Assembly (NCBI RefSeq): GCF_030150285.1 | Contig: NZ_JASLGE010000042.1 | Coordinates: 1 to 46,870 of the forward strand | Source: Pseudomonas sp. | GTDB lineage: Bacteria > Pseudomonadota > Gammaproteobacteria > Pseudomonadales > Pseudomonadaceae | Length of the DNA stretch: 46,870 bases | Direction: 5' to 3' | Shown: piece by piece, positions 17,111 to 24,930 of the stretch | How the letters are laid out: each line of letters opens with the position of its first letter | Position numbering within the stretch: position 1 is the first letter of the stretch | The notes under the pieces: generated by a model | The model's input: only the letters and a program-made list of their open reading frames with translations | What the model was told of the DNA's origin: nothing | The model's database searches: none | Translations under genes and position numbers: made by a program

Positions 17111-18022
17111 ATGAACACCTCCAACACGGCCACTGAAGTGGATCAAAGCCTGCTGTACCCCTCGCCCTACAAAGAGTTCTGGCACGCCTTCGCGCAAAAC
17201 AAAGGCGCGGTGGCGGGGCTGATTTTCATGAGCCTTATCGTGTTCTGCGCGATTTTCGCGCCGTGGGTCGCCCCGCACAACCCGAGCGAGCAATACCGCG
17301 ACTTCCTGCTGACCCCGCCGGTCTGGCTGGAAGGCGGCAACTGGCAGTTTTTGCTCGGCACCGATGAACTGGGCCGAGACCTGCTGTCACGCCTGATCGA
17401 AGGCTCACGCCTGTCGCTGCTGATCGGCTTGTCGTCGGTGGTGATTTCGCTGATACCGGGTGTGATTCTGGGGCTGTTTGCCGGGTTCTTCCCGCGCCTG
17501 CTGGGCCCCGGCATCATGCGCCTGATGGACATCATGCTGGCGCTGCCGTCGCTGCTGCTGGCAGTGGCGATTGTCGCCATCCTCGGCCCGGGCCTGATCA
17601 ATACCGTGATTGCCATTGCCGTGGTGTCCCTGCCTTCCTACGTACGCCTGACCCGCGCGGCGGTCATGGGTGAACTGAGCCGCGATTACGTAACGGCCGC
17701 CCGTCTGGCTGGAGCGGGCCTGCCGCGCCTGATGTTCATCACCGTGCTGCCCAACTGCATGGCACCGCTGATCGTGCAGGCCACCCTGAGTTTCTCTTCG
17801 GCGATCCTTGATGCCGCCGCCCTGGGCTTCCTCGGCCTGGGCGTGCAACCGCCCACGCCCGAGTGGGGCACCATGCTGGCCTCGGCCCGCGACTACATCG
17901 AACGGGCGTGGTGGGTCGTGACCCTGCCCGGCCTGACCATTTTGCTCAGCGTGCTGGCAATCAACCTGATGGGCGACGGACTGCGCGACGCGCTGGACCC
18001 GAAACTCAAGAACGCCGCCTGA
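17111..18022 (+). CDS. dppC: Dipeptide ABC transporter permease DppC
   Basis: 303 residues. Family features: cytosolic N terminus ending in FWHAFAQNKGAVAGLIFMSL, the periplasmic LLGTDELGRDLLSRLIEGSR signature of DppC/OppC, and the EAA loop RDYVTAARLAGAGLPRLMFI. Six membrane helices are expected. It forms the dipeptide translocation channel with DppB. It begins 10 bp after dppB; the RBS is weak and overlaps the dppB stop region, which suggests translational coupling. dppD follows after 10 bp. Confidence 0.96.
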   Translation: MNTSNTATEVDQSLLYPSPYKEFWHAFAQNKGAVAGLIFMSLIVFCAIFAPWVAPHNPSEQYRDFLLTPPVWLEGGNWQFLLGTDELGRDLLSRLIEGSRLSLLIGLSSVVISLIPGVILGLFAGFFPRLLGPGIMRLMDIMLALPSLLLAVAIVAILGPGLINTVIAIAVVSLPSYVRLTRAAVMGELSRDYVTAARLAGAGLPRLMFITVLPNCMAPLIVQATLSFSSAILDAAALGFLGLGVQPPTPEWGTMLASARDYIERAWWVVTLPGLTILLSVLAINLMGDGLRDALDPKLKNAA

Positions 18023-18032
18023 GGAGACGCCC

Positions 18033-19001
18033 ATGTCACTGCTCGAAATCAAGAACCTCAACGTCCGTTTCGGCGACGCAAGCGCTGTGCCCGTGGTCGA
18101 CGGCCTCAACCTGTCGGTGGATAAAGGCCAAGTTTTGGCCATCGTCGGTGAATCCGGCTCCGGCAAATCCGTGACCATGATGGCGCTGATGGGGCTGATC
18201 GACGCCCCCGGCCGCGTTAACGCCGACGCGCTGACCTTCGACGGCCACAACATGCTCACCCTCAGCGCCCGCCAGCGGCGGCAAATTGTCGGCAAAGACA
18301 TGGCGATGGTGTTTCAAGACCCCATGACCGCCCTGAACCCCAGCTATACCGTGGGTTTCCAGATAGAAGAAGTGCTGCGCCTGCACCTGAACATGTCCAA
18401 AAAACAGGCGCGTCAGCGCGCTATAGAACTGCTGGAAACCGTCGAAATCCCCGCTGCCGCCAGCCGCATGAACGCCTACCCGCACCAACTCTCGGGCGGC
18501 ATGAGCCAGCGCGTGGCCATTGCCATGGCCATCGCCGGCGAGCCCAAACTGCTGATTGCCGACGAACCGACCACCGCACTGGACGTGACCATTCAGGCCC
18601 AGATCATGGACCTGCTGCTCAAGCTGCAGCGCGAACAAAACATGGGGCTGGTGTTAATCACCCACGACCTGGCCGTGGTCGCTGAAACCGCCCAGCGCGT
18701 TTGCGTGATGTATGCAGGCCAGGCCGTGGAAGTCGGTCAAGTGCCGGGGCTGTTTGACCGCCCCGCCCACCCTTACAGCGAAGCCCTGCTCGCCGCAATC
18801 CCGGAACACAGCCTGGGTGCCGCTCGCCTGTCGACACTGCCCGGCATCGTGCCTGGCCGCTTCGACCGCCCGCAGGGTTGCCTGCTTTCCCCGCGCTGCC
18901 CCTACGTACAAGACACCTGCCGCCAACAGCGCCCGGCGCTGGAGCCCAAGGCCTACAGCCAGGTGCGCTGCTTCTTCCCCTTGAATCAGGAGGTGGCGTA
19001 A
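18033..19001 (+). CDS. dppD: Dipeptide ABC transporter ATPase DppD
   Basis: 322 residues. Walker A GESGSGKS (39-46), Q-loop MVFQDPMTALNP, signature LSGGMSQR, Walker B LLIADEPTTALD and the switch His in LVLITHDLAVVAE. The C-terminal oligopeptide/dipeptide extension carries the cysteine cluster typical of the DppD/OppD family (CLLSPRCPYVQDTC, with a later Cys in VRCFFPL). It energises dipeptide import together with DppF. GAGGAGACG precedes the ATG. Its TAA stop overlaps the ATG of dppF by one base. Confidence 0.96.
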   Translation: MSLLEIKNLNVRFGDASAVPVVDGLNLSVDKGQVLAIVGESGSGKSVTMMALMGLIDAPGRVNADALTFDGHNMLTLSARQRRQIVGKDMAMVFQDPMTALNPSYTVGFQIEEVLRLHLNMSKKQARQRAIELLETVEIPAAASRMNAYPHQLSGGMSQRVAIAMAIAGEPKLLIADEPTTALDVTIQAQIMDLLLKLQREQNMGLVLITHDLAVVAETAQRVCVMYAGQAVEVGQVPGLFDRPAHPYSEALLAAIPEHSLGAARLSTLPGIVPGRFDRPQGCLLSPRCPYVQDTCRQQRPALEPKAYSQVRCFFPLNQEVA

Positions 19002-19975
19002 TGACTGTTGTTCTGACCGCCCGTGACCTTACCCGTCACTACGAAGTGTCCCGAGGCCTGTTCAAAGGCCATGCACGGGTGCGCGCCCTCAACGGGGTCT
19101 CATTCGAACTGGAGGCTGGCAAAACCTTGGCCGTGGTGGGCGAATCGGGCTGTGGCAAATCCACCCTGGCCCGCGCCCTGACGCTGATCGAAGAACCCAC
19201 CTCGGGTTCACTGAAAATCGCCGGCCAGGAAGTCGCCGGAGCCAACAAGGCTGAGCGCAAGCAACTGCGCAAAGACGTGCAAATGGTCTTTCAAAGCCCT
19301 TACGCGTCACTCAACCCACGGCAGAAGATCGGCGATCAACTGGCCGAACCGCTGCTCATCAACACCGCCCTGAGCGCCAGCGAGCGTCGTGAAAAAGTCC
19401 AGGCCATGATGAAACAGGTCGGGTTGCGCCCCGAGCATTACCAGCGCTACCCGCACATGTTTTCCGGTGGTCAGCGCCAGCGCATAGCCCTGGCCCGGGC
19501 CATGATGCTGCAACCCAAAGTGCTGGTGGCGGATGAGCCGACCTCAGCGCTCGACGTGTCAATTCAGGCGCAAGTGCTCAACCTGTTTATGGACCTGCAA
19601 CAGGAGTTCAACACGGCCTACGTGTTTATCTCCCACAACCTCGCCGTCGTGCGGCATGTGGCCGACACCGTGTTAGTGATGTACCTCGGCCGCCCGGTCG
19701 AAATGGGCCCCAAAGAAGCGATCTACACCCGCCCGCTGCACCCCTACACCCAAGCGCTGCTGTCAGCGACCCCGACTATCCACCCGGACCCGCTCAAACC
19801 GAAAATCAAAATCGTTGGCGAACTGCCCAACCCGCTGAACCCGCCTTCGGGCTGCGCCTTCCACAAACGCTGCCCCTACGCGACCGAGGTATGCAGCACA
19901 GACGAACCGTCACTGCGCCTGCTCGACAACCGCCAAGTGGCTTGCCATCACGCGGAGTTGTTTTTACAGGCTTGA
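19001..19975 (+). CDS. dppF: Dipeptide ABC transporter ATPase DppF
   Basis: 324 residues. Walker A GESGCGKS (47-54), Q-loop MVFQSPYASLNP, signature FSGGQRQR, Walker B VLVADEPTSALD, switch His in YVFISHNLAVVRH. The C-terminal cysteine motif (CAFHKRCPYATEVC, then VACHHAE) is that of the second ATPase of dipeptide/oligopeptide importers. The start at 19001 has AGGAGG seven bases upstream, inside dppD, and a TAATG stop/start overlap; the frame open from 18878 is a shadow extension. It is the last gene of the locus. No standard terminator follows; the downstream region is filled with REP elements that may serve that purpose. Confidence 0.96.
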   Translation: MTVVLTARDLTRHYEVSRGLFKGHARVRALNGVSFELEAGKTLAVVGESGCGKSTLARALTLIEEPTSGSLKIAGQEVAGANKAERKQLRKDVQMVFQSPYASLNPRQKIGDQLAEPLLINTALSASERREKVQAMMKQVGLRPEHYQRYPHMFSGGQRQRIALARAMMLQPKVLVADEPTSALDVSIQAQVLNLFMDLQQEFNTAYVFISHNLAVVRHVADTVLVMYLGRPVEMGPKEAIYTRPLHPYTQALLSATPTIHPDPLKPKIKIVGELPNPLNPPSGCAFHKRCPYATEVCSTDEPSLRLLDNRQVACHHAELFLQA

Positions 19976-19999
19976 TGGACCTGACCACCAAACAGGCCC

Positions 20000-20027
20000 G
20001 TAGGAACGAGCTTGCTCGTGATCTTTT
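20000..20027 (-). repeat. REP-type palindrome (copy 2)
   Basis: GTAGGAACGAGCTTGCTCGT followed by GATCTTTT: reverse complement of the 28-base unit at 3213-3240 with two or three substitutions. Forms an inverted pair with the copy at 20134-20161, a REPIN-like arrangement. Confidence 0.85.
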
Positions 20028-20133
20028 GATCTAGCTTTTGATCAAGGTAAAACGGCGTAAAACCGGAACCTCAAGTGGCCGTGACCGCAGCAATGGATAA
20101 GCCGAAGACGGGGCGGTACCGCTTTTAAAGATC

Positions 20134-20161
20134 AAAAGATCGCGAGCAAGCTCGCTCCTAC
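20134..20161 (+). repeat. REP-type palindrome (copy 3)
   Basis: AAAAGATCGCGAGCAAGCTC followed by GCTCCTAC, identical to the unit at 3213-3240. Confidence 0.88.
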
Positions 20162-20221
20162 CCCCTTAAACCACGCGAATCTCGCGCAGGTTTTACGCAG
20201 CGGGACCACGAAGCAAGACCT

Positions 20222-20249
20222 GTAGGAACGAGCTTGCTCGTGATCTTTT
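20222..20249 (-). repeat. REP-type palindrome (copy 4)
   Basis: Identical in sequence and orientation to the copy at 20000-20027; it starts the second version of the duplicated unit. No partner in the opposite orientation follows it. Confidence 0.85.
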
Positions 20250-20390
20250 GATCTGGCTTTTGATCAAACTAACACGGCGTAAAGCCGCAACCTCAAGTGG
20301 CCGTGACCGCCGTAATGGATAGGATTGCTGCACGACAGCGCGGCGTCGTAGACAGGGCGGCACCGCATTTCTGGCTCTTTCGCGCCGCAT

Positions 20391-20422
20391 AAAAAAAGCG
20401 AAGCCCGAAGGCTTCGCTTTTT
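20391..20422 (-). terminator. Rho-independent terminator of prfC
   Basis: Inverted repeat AAAAAAAGCGAAGCC / GGCTTCGCTTTTTT with a CGAA tetraloop. On the minus strand, where prfC ends at 20445, the stem is followed by seven T. It may also work from the plus strand. Confidence 0.9.
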
Positions 20423-20444
20423 TCGCCACGCAACGCTGAAACGC

Positions 20445-22028
20445 TTAGTGGTGCTCACGCGTAGCGCGGAAGGTCACGTCGGGCCAGCGCTCTTCCATCA
20501 GGGCCAGGTTGACGCGGGTCGGCGCGAGGTAGGTCAGGTGACCACCACCGTCCACGGCCAGGTTTTCCACGGCCTTGATCTGGAACTCTTCAAACTTCTT
20601 CTTATCGTCGCAGTTAATCCAGCGCGCCGAGTACACGGTGATTGGCTCGTACGAGCATTCCACTTTGTATTCTTCTTTCAAGCGGCTGGCCACCACGTCG
20701 AATTGCAGCACACCGACGGCACCCAGAATGATGTCGTTGCTGCGCTCCGGGAAGAACACCTGAGTGGCCCCCTCTTCGGCCAGTTGCTGCAGGCCCTGGC
20801 GCAATTGCTTGGACTTGAGCGGGTCGCGCAGGCGCACGCGGCGGAACAGTTCCGGGGCGAAGTGCGGGATGCCCGTGAAGCTCAGGCTCTCGCCTTCGGT
20901 GAAGGTGTCGCCGATCTGGATGGTACCGTGGTTGTGCAAGCCGATAATGTCGCCCGCGTAGGCCTCTTCGAGTTGCTCACGCTCCGAGGAGAAGAACGTC
21001 AGGGCGTCGCCAATGCGCAAGTCCTTGCCAGTACGCACGTGGCGCATTTTCATGCCTTTCTCGTACTTGCCCGAGCAAATACGCATGAAGGCAATACGGT
21101 CGCGGTGCTTGGGGTCCATGTTCGCCTGGATCTTGAACACAAAACCGGTGAATTTCTCTTCAACCGGCTCCACGGTGCGCTCGTTGGCCACACGGGCCAG
21201 CGGCATCGGGGCCCAGTTCACCACGGCATCGAGTACGTGATCGACACCGAAGTTGCCCAACGCCGTACCGAAGAACACCGGCGTCAGTTGGCCATCCAGG
21301 AATTCCTGCTGGTTGAATTCATGGCACGCGCCTTGAACCAGTTCCAGTTGGTCGACAAAGCGGTCGTACTCGTCGCCCAGGTGGGCACGGGCTTCATCGG
21401 AGTCGAGCTTCTCGATGATTTTGACATCGGTGCGTTCGTGGCCGTGACCGGCGGTGTACACGATGATGTAGTCGTCCGCCAGGTGGTACACGCCCTTGAA
21501 GTCGCGGTAGCAACCAATCGGCCAGGTGATCGGCGCGGCCTTGATTTTCAGGACGGCTTCGATCTCGTCCAGCAACTCGATAGGGTCGCGAATATCACGG
21601 TCGAGTTTGTTGATAAAGCTGACGATTGGTGTGTCACGCAGACGGCACACGTCCATCAGGGCGATGGTACGCGGCTCAACACCTTTACCACCGTCCAGGA
21701 CCATCAGCGCCGAGTCGACCGCCGTCAGTGTGCGGTAAGTGTCTTCCGAGAAGTCTTCGTGGCCCGGGGTGTCGAGCAGGTTGATCATGTGGTCGCGATA
21801 CGGGAACTGCATGACCGACGTGGTAATCGAGATACCCCGTTGCTTTTCCATTTCCATCCAGTCGGAGGTGGCATGGCGGTCGGACTTTCGCGATTTCACC
21901 GTACCGGCGACAGCAATCGCCTTACCCATCAGCAACAGCTTCTCGGTGATGGTGGTTTTACCCGCATCGGGGTGGGAAATAATGGCGAAAGTGCGGCGTT
22001 TCGCGACTTCGGCGGCCTGATGGGTCAT
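20445..22028 (-). CDS. prfC: Peptide chain release factor 3
   Basis: 527 residues, the usual RF3 length. A translational GTPase that removes RF1/RF2 from the ribosome after peptide release. Motifs: G1 SHPDAGKTT (18-26), G2 region RGISITTSVM, G3 DTPGHEDF (86-93), G4 NKLD (140-143). Domains 2 and 3 follow (FKIQANMDPKHRDRIAFMRI, then EYKVECSYEPITVYSARWI). It starts with MTHQAAEVAKRRTFAIISHP. It is monocistronic with its own terminator. Confidence 0.97.
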   Translation of the reverse strand: MTHQAAEVAKRRTFAIISHPDAGKTTITEKLLLMGKAIAVAGTVKSRKSDRHATSDWMEMEKQRGISITTSVMQFPYRDHMINLLDTPGHEDFSEDTYRTLTAVDSALMVLDGGKGVEPRTIALMDVCRLRDTPIVSFINKLDRDIRDPIELLDEIEAVLKIKAAPITWPIGCYRDFKGVYHLADDYIIVYTAGHGHERTDVKIIEKLDSDEARAHLGDEYDRFVDQLELVQGACHEFNQQEFLDGQLTPVFFGTALGNFGVDHVLDAVVNWAPMPLARVANERTVEPVEEKFTGFVFKIQANMDPKHRDRIAFMRICSGKYEKGMKMRHVRTGKDLRIGDALTFFSSEREQLEEAYAGDIIGLHNHGTIQIGDTFTEGESLSFTGIPHFAPELFRRVRLRDPLKSKQLRQGLQQLAEEGATQVFFPERSNDIILGAVGVLQFDVVASRLKEEYKVECSYEPITVYSARWINCDDKKKFEEFQIKAVENLAVDGGGHLTYLAPTRVNLALMEERWPDVTFRATREHH

Positions 22029-22366
22029 GGGAAATCGCCTGACGGTTGATTCAAAAAAGGGCGCGGATTATAGCTCAAATCAGGGCTAAACAGCCACCGT
22101 TGGAACCCTTGCTCGTCGGACAAGGGTGGCATTATGCCGTAAAAAATGTGAACCTTTTAAACAGTGGAGGCGTCCACTCTCCTGATTCGACAAAGCGTCA
22201 GGGGCTGAAATATCAGCAAGTTAGCCTGACGAGGCTGCGCTAATGACAGGTGATGAGGGCGTTTTTTTCGCCACTCCCTGTTGCTCTTCGCGAACACATT
22301 GTCGGCAGCCAGGAATGGCCTTGCCACACGAGAATGTGTCCGCCGACTGAAAAAAGGAGTCCGCCT
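22029..22366. promoter_or_regulatory. Upstream region of the opuC operon with several hairpins
   Basis: 338 bp between divergent prfC and opuCD. It contains three inverted repeats in the opuCD direction: AACCCTTG / CAAGGGT near 22104-22127; AGTGGA-GGCG-TCCACT at 22163-22178; and CGTCAGG (22196-22202) / CCTGACG (22225-22231), the last enclosing CTGA / TCAG. They could form a structured leader. I do not recognise a known riboswitch: the GGCG loop does not fit the guanidine-II hairpins. No confident promoter was found. Confidence 0.45.
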
Positions 22367-23083
22367 GTGGCTAATCGCTATGGAAAAGGGCTTATCGGAG
22401 GCGTGATGGTTATCGCGCTCCTGGCCCTGTTGGTCCAATGGATCGGCATCAGCACTATCGAACACTATCACGATGATTTGTTGTTCTACCTGCAAGCCCA
22501 CCTGTACCTCGTACTCGTTTCAATGCTCGTCGCCCTCCTTGTAGGGATTCCCGCGGGCATCTTCCTCAGCCGGCCAAGCATGGCCGGGCGTGCGGAACGC
22601 TTCATGCAAGTCTTCAACATTGGCAACACCGTGCCACCGCTCGCCGTACTGGCCATTGCGCTTGGCTTTCTCGGTATCGGCAGTGGCCCTGCCATCTTCG
22701 CCCTGTTTCTGGCCTCGTTGCTGCCCATTGTGCGCAACACCTATGAAGGCCTGAAAAACGTACAGGGCTCGCTCAAAGAGGCCGCTGTCGGCATCGGCAT
22801 GACCCCGCGCCAGGTGCTCTGGCAGGTCGAGTTGCCCAACGCGGTGCCCATCATCATGGGCGGTGTGCGGGTAGCGCTGGCGATCAACGTCGGCACCGCG
22901 CCCCTCGCGTTCCTGATTGGAGCCAACAGCCTGGGCAGCCTGATTTTCCCCGGCATTGCCCTTAATAATCAGCCGCAACTGATCCTCGGCGCTGCCTGTA
23001 CGGCGCTGCTGGCCTTGCTGCTTGATGGCCTGGTGATACTCATCAGCCGCCGCTGGCTGGAACGCGGTCTACGGCCTGCTTAA
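22367..23083 (+). CDS. opuCD: OpuC-type osmoprotectant ABC transporter permease
   Basis: 238 residues, integral inner-membrane permease of the glycine betaine/carnitine/choline (OpuC/ProW) family. About six hydrophobic helices, with family segments NIGNTVPPLAVLAIALGFLG, NTYEGLKNVQGSLKEAAVGI and the EAA loop IGMTPRQVLWQVELPNAVPI. I chose a GTG start at 22367 because AAGGAG lies seven bases ahead and the first helix follows (ANRYGKGLIGGVMVIALLAL); the ATG at 22250 would add a charged 39-residue extension with no RBS. First of four genes in an operon that imports compatible solutes or quaternary amines. The exact substrate cannot be read from sequence. Confidence 0.9.
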   Translation: MANRYGKGLIGGVMVIALLALLVQWIGISTIEHYHDDLLFYLQAHLYLVLVSMLVALLVGIPAGIFLSRPSMAGRAERFMQVFNIGNTVPPLAVLAIALGFLGIGSGPAIFALFLASLLPIVRNTYEGLKNVQGSLKEAAVGIGMTPRQVLWQVELPNAVPIIMGGVRVALAINVGTAPLAFLIGANSLGSLIFPGIALNNQPQLILGAACTALLALLLDGLVILISRRWLERGLRPA

Positions 23084-23108
23084 GGTCCGGCTGAGCAAAG
23101 GAATAGTC

Positions 23109-24002
23109 ATGAAAAAAATTAGCTTTTTATTAGGCTGCGTCCTGCTGTGCGCAGGAATTGTCCACGCCGCTGAAAAACCCTTGATTCGCATTGGGGCGCG
23201 GGTGTTCACCGAGCAAACCCTGCTCGCCGAAATCACCGCCCAGTACCTCAACAGCAAGGGCTACAACGCGCGTGTTACGGGTGGGCTGGGCAGCAGCCTG
23301 GCGCGTGCGGCCCATGAGTCGGGGCAACTGGACATGGTCTGGGAATACACCGGCGTATCGCTGGTGGCCTATAACCACGTCACCGACAAACTCGACAGCC
23401 AGCAATCTTACGACCGCGTCAAAGCGCTCGACGCCAAAAAGGGGTTGATCTGGCTGCACCCCTCGAAGTTCAGCAACACTTACGCCCTGGCGTTGCCGCA
23501 AAAGGTGGCGCAAGCGTTCCCTGACATCAACACCATCAGCGACCTGAACCGCGCGCTGGCCGACCCGCAAAACAACGGTGCACTGGTGGCCCTGGACACC
23601 GAGTTCGCTAACCGCTCCGACGGTATGCAGGGCATGGTCGAGCTGTATGACATGGACCTGACGCGCCGCAATACCCGCCAGATGGACGGGGGGCTGGTCT
23701 ATACCGCGCTGAAAAACGGCCAGGTCTTTGCCGGGTTGGTCTACACCACCGACGGACGCCTGAGCGCCTTTAATCTCAAGATGCTCGACGACGACCTGCA
23801 CTACTTCCCGGACTACACGGCCGCGCCGGTGGTGAGCAAGGCTTACCTGGACAAGCACCCTGACCTCGAAGCGCTGCTCAAACCGCTGGCGGACCTGTTC
23901 GACGACGAAACCATGCGCCAGCTCAACGCCCGGGTCGACGTGGACCACGAAAGCCCCGCCAACGTGGCCGCTGACTTTTTGCGCCAGCATCCCCTGAACT
24001 GA
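23109..24002 (+). CDS. opuCC: OpuC-type osmoprotectant substrate-binding protein
   Basis: 297 residues. Signal peptide MKKISFLLGCVLLCAGIVHA, cleavage after HAA or HA; there is no lipobox, so it is probably soluble in the periplasm. The mature domain is of the OpuAC/OsmX type: IRIGARVFTEQTLLAEITAQ, GLGSSLARAAHESGQLDMVW, EYTGVSLVAYN, then NRSDGMQGMVELYDMDL and FPDYTAAPVVSKAYLDKHPD. These are the conserved ligand-cleft regions of betaine/choline/carnitine-binding proteins. AAAGGA precedes the ATG. It lies 25 bp after the first permease gene and 13 bp before the second. Confidence 0.93.
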   Translation: MKKISFLLGCVLLCAGIVHAAEKPLIRIGARVFTEQTLLAEITAQYLNSKGYNARVTGGLGSSLARAAHESGQLDMVWEYTGVSLVAYNHVTDKLDSQQSYDRVKALDAKKGLIWLHPSKFSNTYALALPQKVAQAFPDINTISDLNRALADPQNNGALVALDTEFANRSDGMQGMVELYDMDLTRRNTRQMDGGLVYTALKNGQVFAGLVYTTDGRLSAFNLKMLDDDLHYFPDYTAAPVVSKAYLDKHPDLEALLKPLADLFDDETMRQLNARVDVDHESPANVAADFLRQHPLN

Positions 24003-24015
24003 CCGAGGAGAAGAC

Positions 24016-24708
24016 ATGGACTTTTTAAACGCCTTTTCCCATATGGATTGGTCGCTGGTACTGCACCTGACCTTGCAACACATCAGCCTGGTCGGCATTG
24101 CCGTCACCCTGGCGATTTTTGTCGGTGTGCCGCTGGGCGTCCTGATGACGCGATTTCCGACGTTTGCCGGGCCGTTGCAAGCCAGCGCCACCGTGCTGCT
24201 GACCATTCCAAGCATTGCCCTGTTTGGCCTGCTGCTGCCGTTTTATTCCAAATTCGGCCAGGGCCTGGGCCCAATGCCGGCCATTACGGCAGTGTTTCTG
24301 TATTCCCTGCTGCCCATCATGCGCAACACCTTCCTCGCCCTCACCGGCGTGGATCCAGGCATTCGCGAGGCCGCACGCGGCATTGGCATGACCTTCGGCC
24401 AGCGTTTGCGCATGGTTGAACTGCCGATCGCCGTGCCGGTGATTCTGGCCGGTGTGCGCACCGCCGTCGTGATGAACATTGGTGTAATGACCATCGCCGC
24501 CACCATCGGTGCCGGCGGTCTGGGTGTACTTATTCTGGCTGCAATCAGCCGTAGCGACATGTCGATGCTGATCGTCGGCGCGGTATTGGTCAGTGTGCTG
24601 GCCATCATCGCCGACCTGCTTCTGCAATGGCTGCAACGCTCGCTGACGAGTAGGGGGTGTTCGCCGCAAATGACGGGCGCGCCGTCGCCCCACAAAGCGC
24701 AAGACTAG
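24016..24708 (+). CDS. opuCB: OpuC-type osmoprotectant permease with altered C terminus
   Basis: 230 residues, second permease of the system, with about five to six helices. Family segments are TLAIFVGVPLGVLMTRFPTF, STVLLTIPSIALFGLLLPFY and the EAA loop REAARGIGMTFGQRLRMVEL. GAGGAGAAG precedes the ATG. The last 20 residues (SRGCSPQMTGAPSPHKAQD and stop) are encoded by the left end of a 268-bp palindromic element that begins at 24650. Without that element the frame would end ...LTTGLLK with a TGA overlapping the ATG of the ATPase gene. The core permease is intact, so the protein may well work; the changed tail is cytosolic or juxtamembrane. Confidence 0.92.
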   Translation: MDFLNAFSHMDWSLVLHLTLQHISLVGIAVTLAIFVGVPLGVLMTRFPTFAGPLQASATVLLTIPSIALFGLLLPFYSKFGQGLGPMPAITAVFLYSLLPIMRNTFLALTGVDPGIREAARGIGMTFGQRLRMVELPIAVPVILAGVRTAVVMNIGVMTIAATIGAGGLGVLILAAISRSDMSMLIVGAVLVSVLAIIADLLLQWLQRSLTSRGCSPQMTGAPSPHKAQD

Positions 24709-24917
24709 GCGCGAGGAGAGATGTTTGGTTTTTTCAAATGAACGACGAGCAACGACGTATTGCGCTTTGTGGGGCACGGCCCTACGGGTTGGCGTTGTGA
24801 TCGCCCCGGGCTGCGTTATGGGGCTTGGCAAGGGAATTACATTCCCTGCGCCCCACGCCTTGCCCGGGGCGATCACAACACCAACGCGCTCCGCCATTTG
24901 CGGCGAACACCCCCTAC
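24650..24917. mobile_element. 268-bp non-autonomous palindromic (MITE-like) element
   Basis: Outer inverted repeats of 27 bases, 26 matching: left 24650-24676 (begins GTAGGGGGTGTTCGCCGCAA), right 24891-24917. Inside are two separate stem-loops: 24681-24702 with 24760-24780 (GCCCCACAAAGCGCAA / TTGCGCTTTGTGGGGC) and 24788-24811 with 24862-24885 (23 of 24 matching, TTGTGATCGCCCCGGGC / GCCCGGGGCGATCACAA). The second encloses a smaller GGGAAT / ATTCCC hairpin. There is no transposase and no clear target-site duplication. It sits across the 3' end of opuCB. Deleting exactly these bases restores the opuCB frame to a TGA that overlaps the opuCA ATG. I do not recognise the family. Confidence 0.75.
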
Positions 24918-24930
24918 CTGGACTGCTCAA

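Larger units (their letters stand above)
19976..20390. repeat. Repeat-rich region: REPs plus two degenerate copies of a larger dispersed repeat
   Basis: A gap of about 470 bp between dppF and prfC with no gene. It contains two versions of the same unit, 20000-20121 and 20222-20367. Each starts with an inverted REP, continues with GATCT(A/G)GCTTTTGATCAA, then CGGCGTAAA(A/G)CCG, then CCTCAAGTGGCCGTGACCGC, and ends in GGGCGG(T/C)ACCGC. Between them lies a REP in the other orientation (20134-20161) and a fragment (20161-20224) that matches the window's end at 46708-46830 (CCCCCTTAAACCA, CAGGTTTT, CGCAG, AGCAAG, CCTGT). This is debris of a dispersed Pseudomonas repeat. A small minus-strand frame at 20193-20429 is spurious. 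Confidence 0.8.

Noticed and set aside
20193..20429. Small minus-strand frame in the repeat region before prfC
   Set aside because: It lies across REP and terminator sequence and has no RBS; typical of false genes called in Pseudomonas repeats.
20448..22049. A 533-codon open frame antisense to prfC
   Set aside because: It mirrors prfC almost exactly; there is no RBS or domain and RF3 is certain.
22163..22231. Guanidine-II (mini-ykkC) riboswitch upstream of opuC
   Set aside because: Two hairpins are present, but their loops are not ACGR, so the defining feature is missing.
22250..22366. Upstream ATG for the first opuC permease
   Set aside because: It adds 39 non-membrane residues; the GTG at 22367 has AAGGAG at the correct distance.
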